From: Methanomassiliicoccales archaeon
GTDB lineage: Archaea; Thermoplasmatota; Thermoplasmata; Methanomassiliicoccales; JACIVX01
Direction: 5' to 3'
DNA: 6,724 nt
NCBI GenBank assembly: GCA_028682925.1
Contig: JAJRAG010000043.1
Span: 1-6,724, forward strand
Shown: positions 5,010 to 6,724 of the stretch, piece by piece
Position numbering within the stretch: position 1 is the stretch's first letter
Layout of the letters: each line of letters starts with the position of its first letter
Notes under the pieces: model-generated
What the model was told of the DNA's origin: nothing
Databases searched by the model: none
The model's input: only the letters and a program-made list of their open reading frames with translations
Program-made: the position numbers and the translations under genes

Positions 5010-6413
5010 TCAATCATGGACTTCCAAAGTCTGCTGGAAGCGCATCTTCTCTCCCGGTATGCTGGAGGGATAGAGCCCGGTCAAACAAGCGAGGCATAAA
5101 TCGCTCTCCGGGACCTCAAGGGCCTCCACGAGACCTTTGACGCTCGTATAACCCAGACTGTCCGCGGTGATCATCTTTGCGATCTCCTCGACCGATCTGT
5201 TGGTGGCGGCGAACTGGTCTCTCGTCTTCATATCGATGCCATAGTAACATGGAGCCCTGATTGGAGGACAACCTATCCTGACATGCACTTCCTTTGCTCC
5301 GGCCCTCCTCATCATCTCAACTATCTTTTTCATCGTCGTTCCGCGGACTATGCTGTCGTCGACTATTACGACCCTTCGACCCGTGACGGTCGATCTTATG
5401 GGGTTCAACTTGAGCAGCACGCCTTCGTCCCTCTTGTTCTGTTCCGGCATGATGAATGTTCTCTCGACGTACCGGTTCTTCATGAAGCCTTCTTCGTACT
5501 TTATCCCTGAGGCCTCAGCGAAACCCAATGCATGACCTCTTCCGGAGTCGGGGACGGCGACCACGACATCGGCGCTTACTGGCTGCTCTTCCGCGAGCTT
5601 CTGGCCTATGTTCTTGCGCAGGCGGTAGACCTCCTTCCCGTCGACGATCGAATCAGGTCTTGCGAAGTAGACCCACTCGAACATGCAGTGCGCACTATGG
5701 ATTGGACAAGGGACTTTCGATGCCGTGAACCCTGATTGTGTGATCTCCAATATCTCCCCAGGAGCGACGTCCCTGATGAATTCCCCTCTCATAATATCAA
5801 AGACCGCGCTTTCCGAAGCGATCGCGTAACCATTTGGGACCTTGCCGATGCAGAGCGGACGGAAGCCCATGGGGTCCCGAACACCGAACACCCTGCCCCC
5901 GATCATTAGTGTGAGAGAATAAGCCCCGTCGAGAATCCTCATGGTATTCTTGATCGCTCTCACCGCGTCGGTGGTCTGCGTAAGCTCGTTCGCGAGCAGT
6001 CGCACGATGATCTCCGAATCTGTGGTCGTAAGGAATGCCCACCCCTCTGACTGGAGCTTGCTACGAATCTTATCGGCGTTGACAATGTCTCCATTATGAC
6101 CCAGAGCAAGCTCACCGGCAGAAGTCGACACAACGATCGGCTGGACGTTCTCCGCAGACGAGCTCCCGGTGGTGGAGTATCTGACATGTCCTATGCCGGT
6201 GTTCCCACAAATGGATTCGAATTCCCTCCCGCTGAGGACCTCGTGGACAAGGCCCATCCCGCGTACAGATCGTATGTGGTCGTCGAAAAGAGCGATCCCG
6301 GCGCTTTCTTGCCCCCGATGCTGTATTACCCTGAGTGATTTCTTAATGGAATTCGCGGCATTACATGATAATGCCATGCCGACAACGCCACAGTGGTGCT
6401 CGGGCCTGTCCAA
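5010..6413 (-). CDS. purF: Amidophosphoribosyltransferase (glutamine PRPP amidotransferase)
   Basis: This 467-residue cytoplasmic enzyme makes 5-phosphoribosylamine from PRPP and glutamine, the first committed step of purine synthesis. The N-terminal class II glutaminase domain has the catalytic Cys8 (EHHCGVVG), HRGQESAG (32-39), the glutamine-binding Arg78 in HVRYSTTG and HNGD (106-109). The phosphoribosyltransferase domain has AVPDSGRGHALGFAE (286-300) and the PRPP loop VVIVDDSIVRGTT (348-360). Cys243, Cys389, Cys440 and Cys443 (the latter two in CLAC) match the ligands of the Bacillus-type [4Fe-4S] cluster. The seven residues MDRPEHH before Cys8 would need removal as a short propeptide. 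The start is TTG at 6411-6413: GAGGTGAT lies 6 nt upstream, an in-frame stop lies just above it and no other start codon intervenes. The eL37 gene ends 21 nt upstream, so the genes are probably cotranscribed. Confidence 0.97.
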   Translation of the reverse strand: MDRPEHHCGVVGMALSCNAANSIKKSLRVIQHRGQESAGIALFDDHIRSVRGMGLVHEVLSGREFESICGNTGIGHVRYSTTGSSSAENVQPIVVSTSAGELALGHNGDIVNADKIRSKLQSEGWAFLTTTDSEIIVRLLANELTQTTDAVRAIKNTMRILDGAYSLTLMIGGRVFGVRDPMGFRPLCIGKVPNGYAIASESAVFDIMRGEFIRDVAPGEILEITQSGFTASKVPCPIHSAHCMFEWVYFARPDSIVDGKEVYRLRKNIGQKLAEEQPVSADVVVAVPDSGRGHALGFAEASGIKYEEGFMKNRYVERTFIMPEQNKRDEGVLLKLNPIRSTVTGRRVVIVDDSIVRGTTMKKIVEMMRRAGAKEVHVRIGCPPIRAPCYYGIDMKTRDQFAATNRSVEEIAKMITADSLGYTSVKGLVEALEVPESDLCLACLTGLYPSSIPGEKMRFQQTLEVHD

Positions 6414-6419
6414 AGGGAC

Positions 6420-6427
6420 ATCACCTC
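6420..6427 (-). promoter_or_regulatory. Shine-Dalgarno that fixes the TTG start of purF
   Basis: Minus strand GAGGTGAT, matching the canonical archaeal anti-Shine-Dalgarno complement, 6 nt before the TTG at 6413. It lies in the 21-nt gap between the eL37 stop and purF. Confidence 0.85.
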
Positions 6428-6434
6428 ATGAGCG

Positions 6435-6602
6435 TCAATGAGTCTTCGCCCAACTGTATGTCCTGAGCGTGGTCGTCTTGCCGTATCCGCATGAGGCGCA
6501 GATCCCCTTCCTGATGTTGAAAGCGTTCTTGCCGCATCTCCGGCAAGGCACATGGGTCTTGCGGTTCGCATGCTTTCCTTTTGATGGGGTCCCCTTGCTC
6601 AT
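6435..6602 (-). CDS. rpl37e: 50S ribosomal protein L37e (eL37)
   Basis: This 55-residue protein begins MSKGTPSKGKHANRKTHVPC, the hallmark start of eL37, a zinc-ribbon protein of the large ribosomal subunit in archaea and eukaryotes that binds rRNA. The four zinc ligands are Cys20, Cys23, Cys35 and Cys38 (CRRC ... CASC), and the C-terminus YGKTTTLRTYSWAKTH also fits, including the YSW motif. It is highly basic, as expected. The ATG at 6600-6602 is preceded by AGGAG (6611-6615) with 8 nt spacing; this site overlaps the stop codon of the upstream LSm gene. The order LSm, eL37, purF is a known archaeal arrangement. The product is at the usual length, so it is complete. Confidence 0.96.
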   Translation of the reverse strand: MSKGTPSKGKHANRKTHVPCRRCGKNAFNIRKGICASCGYGKTTTLRTYSWAKTH

Positions 6603-6613
6603 TTATCCAGCTC

Positions 6614-6724
6614 CTAGGGTGAGATGTATATGACGTTATCTCCTCGTACGATGGTGACCTCGAGCTTTCTTATGACCTCATTCTTGATCAGTTCTTCCGC
6701 GTTCTTGAGAACAAGGTTCATGTG
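6614..6724 (-). CDS. LSm/SmAP archaeal Sm-like RNA-binding protein, C-terminal part
   Basis: Only the last 36 residues are in the window; the gene continues past the right edge. They contain the Sm1-end signature HMNLVLKNAEE and the Sm2 motif VTIVRGDNVIYIS, whose RGDN residues contribute to the uridine-binding pocket in SmAP rings. Archaeal Sm proteins form heptameric or hexameric rings that bind U-rich RNA. The stop TAG (6614-6616) is 11 nt from the eL37 ATG, so the genes are almost surely on one transcript. The protein ends right after the Sm2 strand, as usual for short SmAP1-type proteins. Confidence 0.93.
   Translation of the reverse strand, partial: HMNLVLKNAEELIKNEVIRKLEVTIVRGDNVIYISP

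Noticed and set aside
5283..6338. Several plus- and minus-strand frames inside purF
   Set aside because: All are shadows of the clearly conserved PurF frame.
1..6724. CRISPR arrays, insertion sequences, terminal inverted repeats or phage genes
   Set aside because: No regularly spaced repeats, transposase motifs or integrase genes seen on either strand.

Overview
This window is archaeal. It carries an LSm/SmAP gene, ribosomal protein eL37 and PurF in one co-directional cluster, TATA-like box A elements about 25 nt upstream of inferred transcript starts, a probably leaderless transporter gene, GGAGGTG-type Shine-Dalgarno sites, and the start of an archaeal-type phosphoenolpyruvate carboxylase. 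A euryarchaeal or Thermoplasmatota-like genome of moderate GC fits, but the sequence alone does not fix the lineage.

Layout from left to right. At 1-862 (+) is the 5'-truncated end of a DUF1028 (Ntn-hydrolase-like) protein with a helical, TPR-like tail. At 987-1892 (+) is a complete cation diffusion facilitator, probably a Zn2+/Fe2+ exporter, read from a near-leaderless promoter. The gap 1893-2366 contains a remnant of the first ~48 codons of an archaeal-type PEP carboxylase, with a plausible promoter in front. It ends abruptly beside the converging gene at 2367-3086 (-), a six-helix LysE/Sap (GAP)-type membrane protein. The next gap (3087-3458) holds that gene's promoter and a series of hairpins ending in a T-run, a candidate small RNA or leader. 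At 3459-3731 (+) is a 90-residue disordered, basic-headed protein of unknown function with a near-perfect Shine-Dalgarno. T-rich terminators lie between it and the opposing genes.

The right half is on the minus strand. It has a GYD-domain protein (3933-4199), a small dimeric alpha/beta-barrel-like protein (4372-4728), tRNA-Ala(GGC) with its own box A and encoded CCA (4849-4924), and the LSm-eL37-PurF cluster (6724 down to 5010).

The LSm, eL37 and PurF genes are closely spaced, each with its own Shine-Dalgarno, and are probably cotranscribed, linking RNA metabolism, the ribosome and the first committed step of purine synthesis. The transporter and the two small barrel proteins look like independent units. 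I see no mobile element, CRISPR array or obvious defence system. The least ordinary items are the PEP carboxylase remnant, the structured 3231-3313 region and the disordered 90-residue protein.
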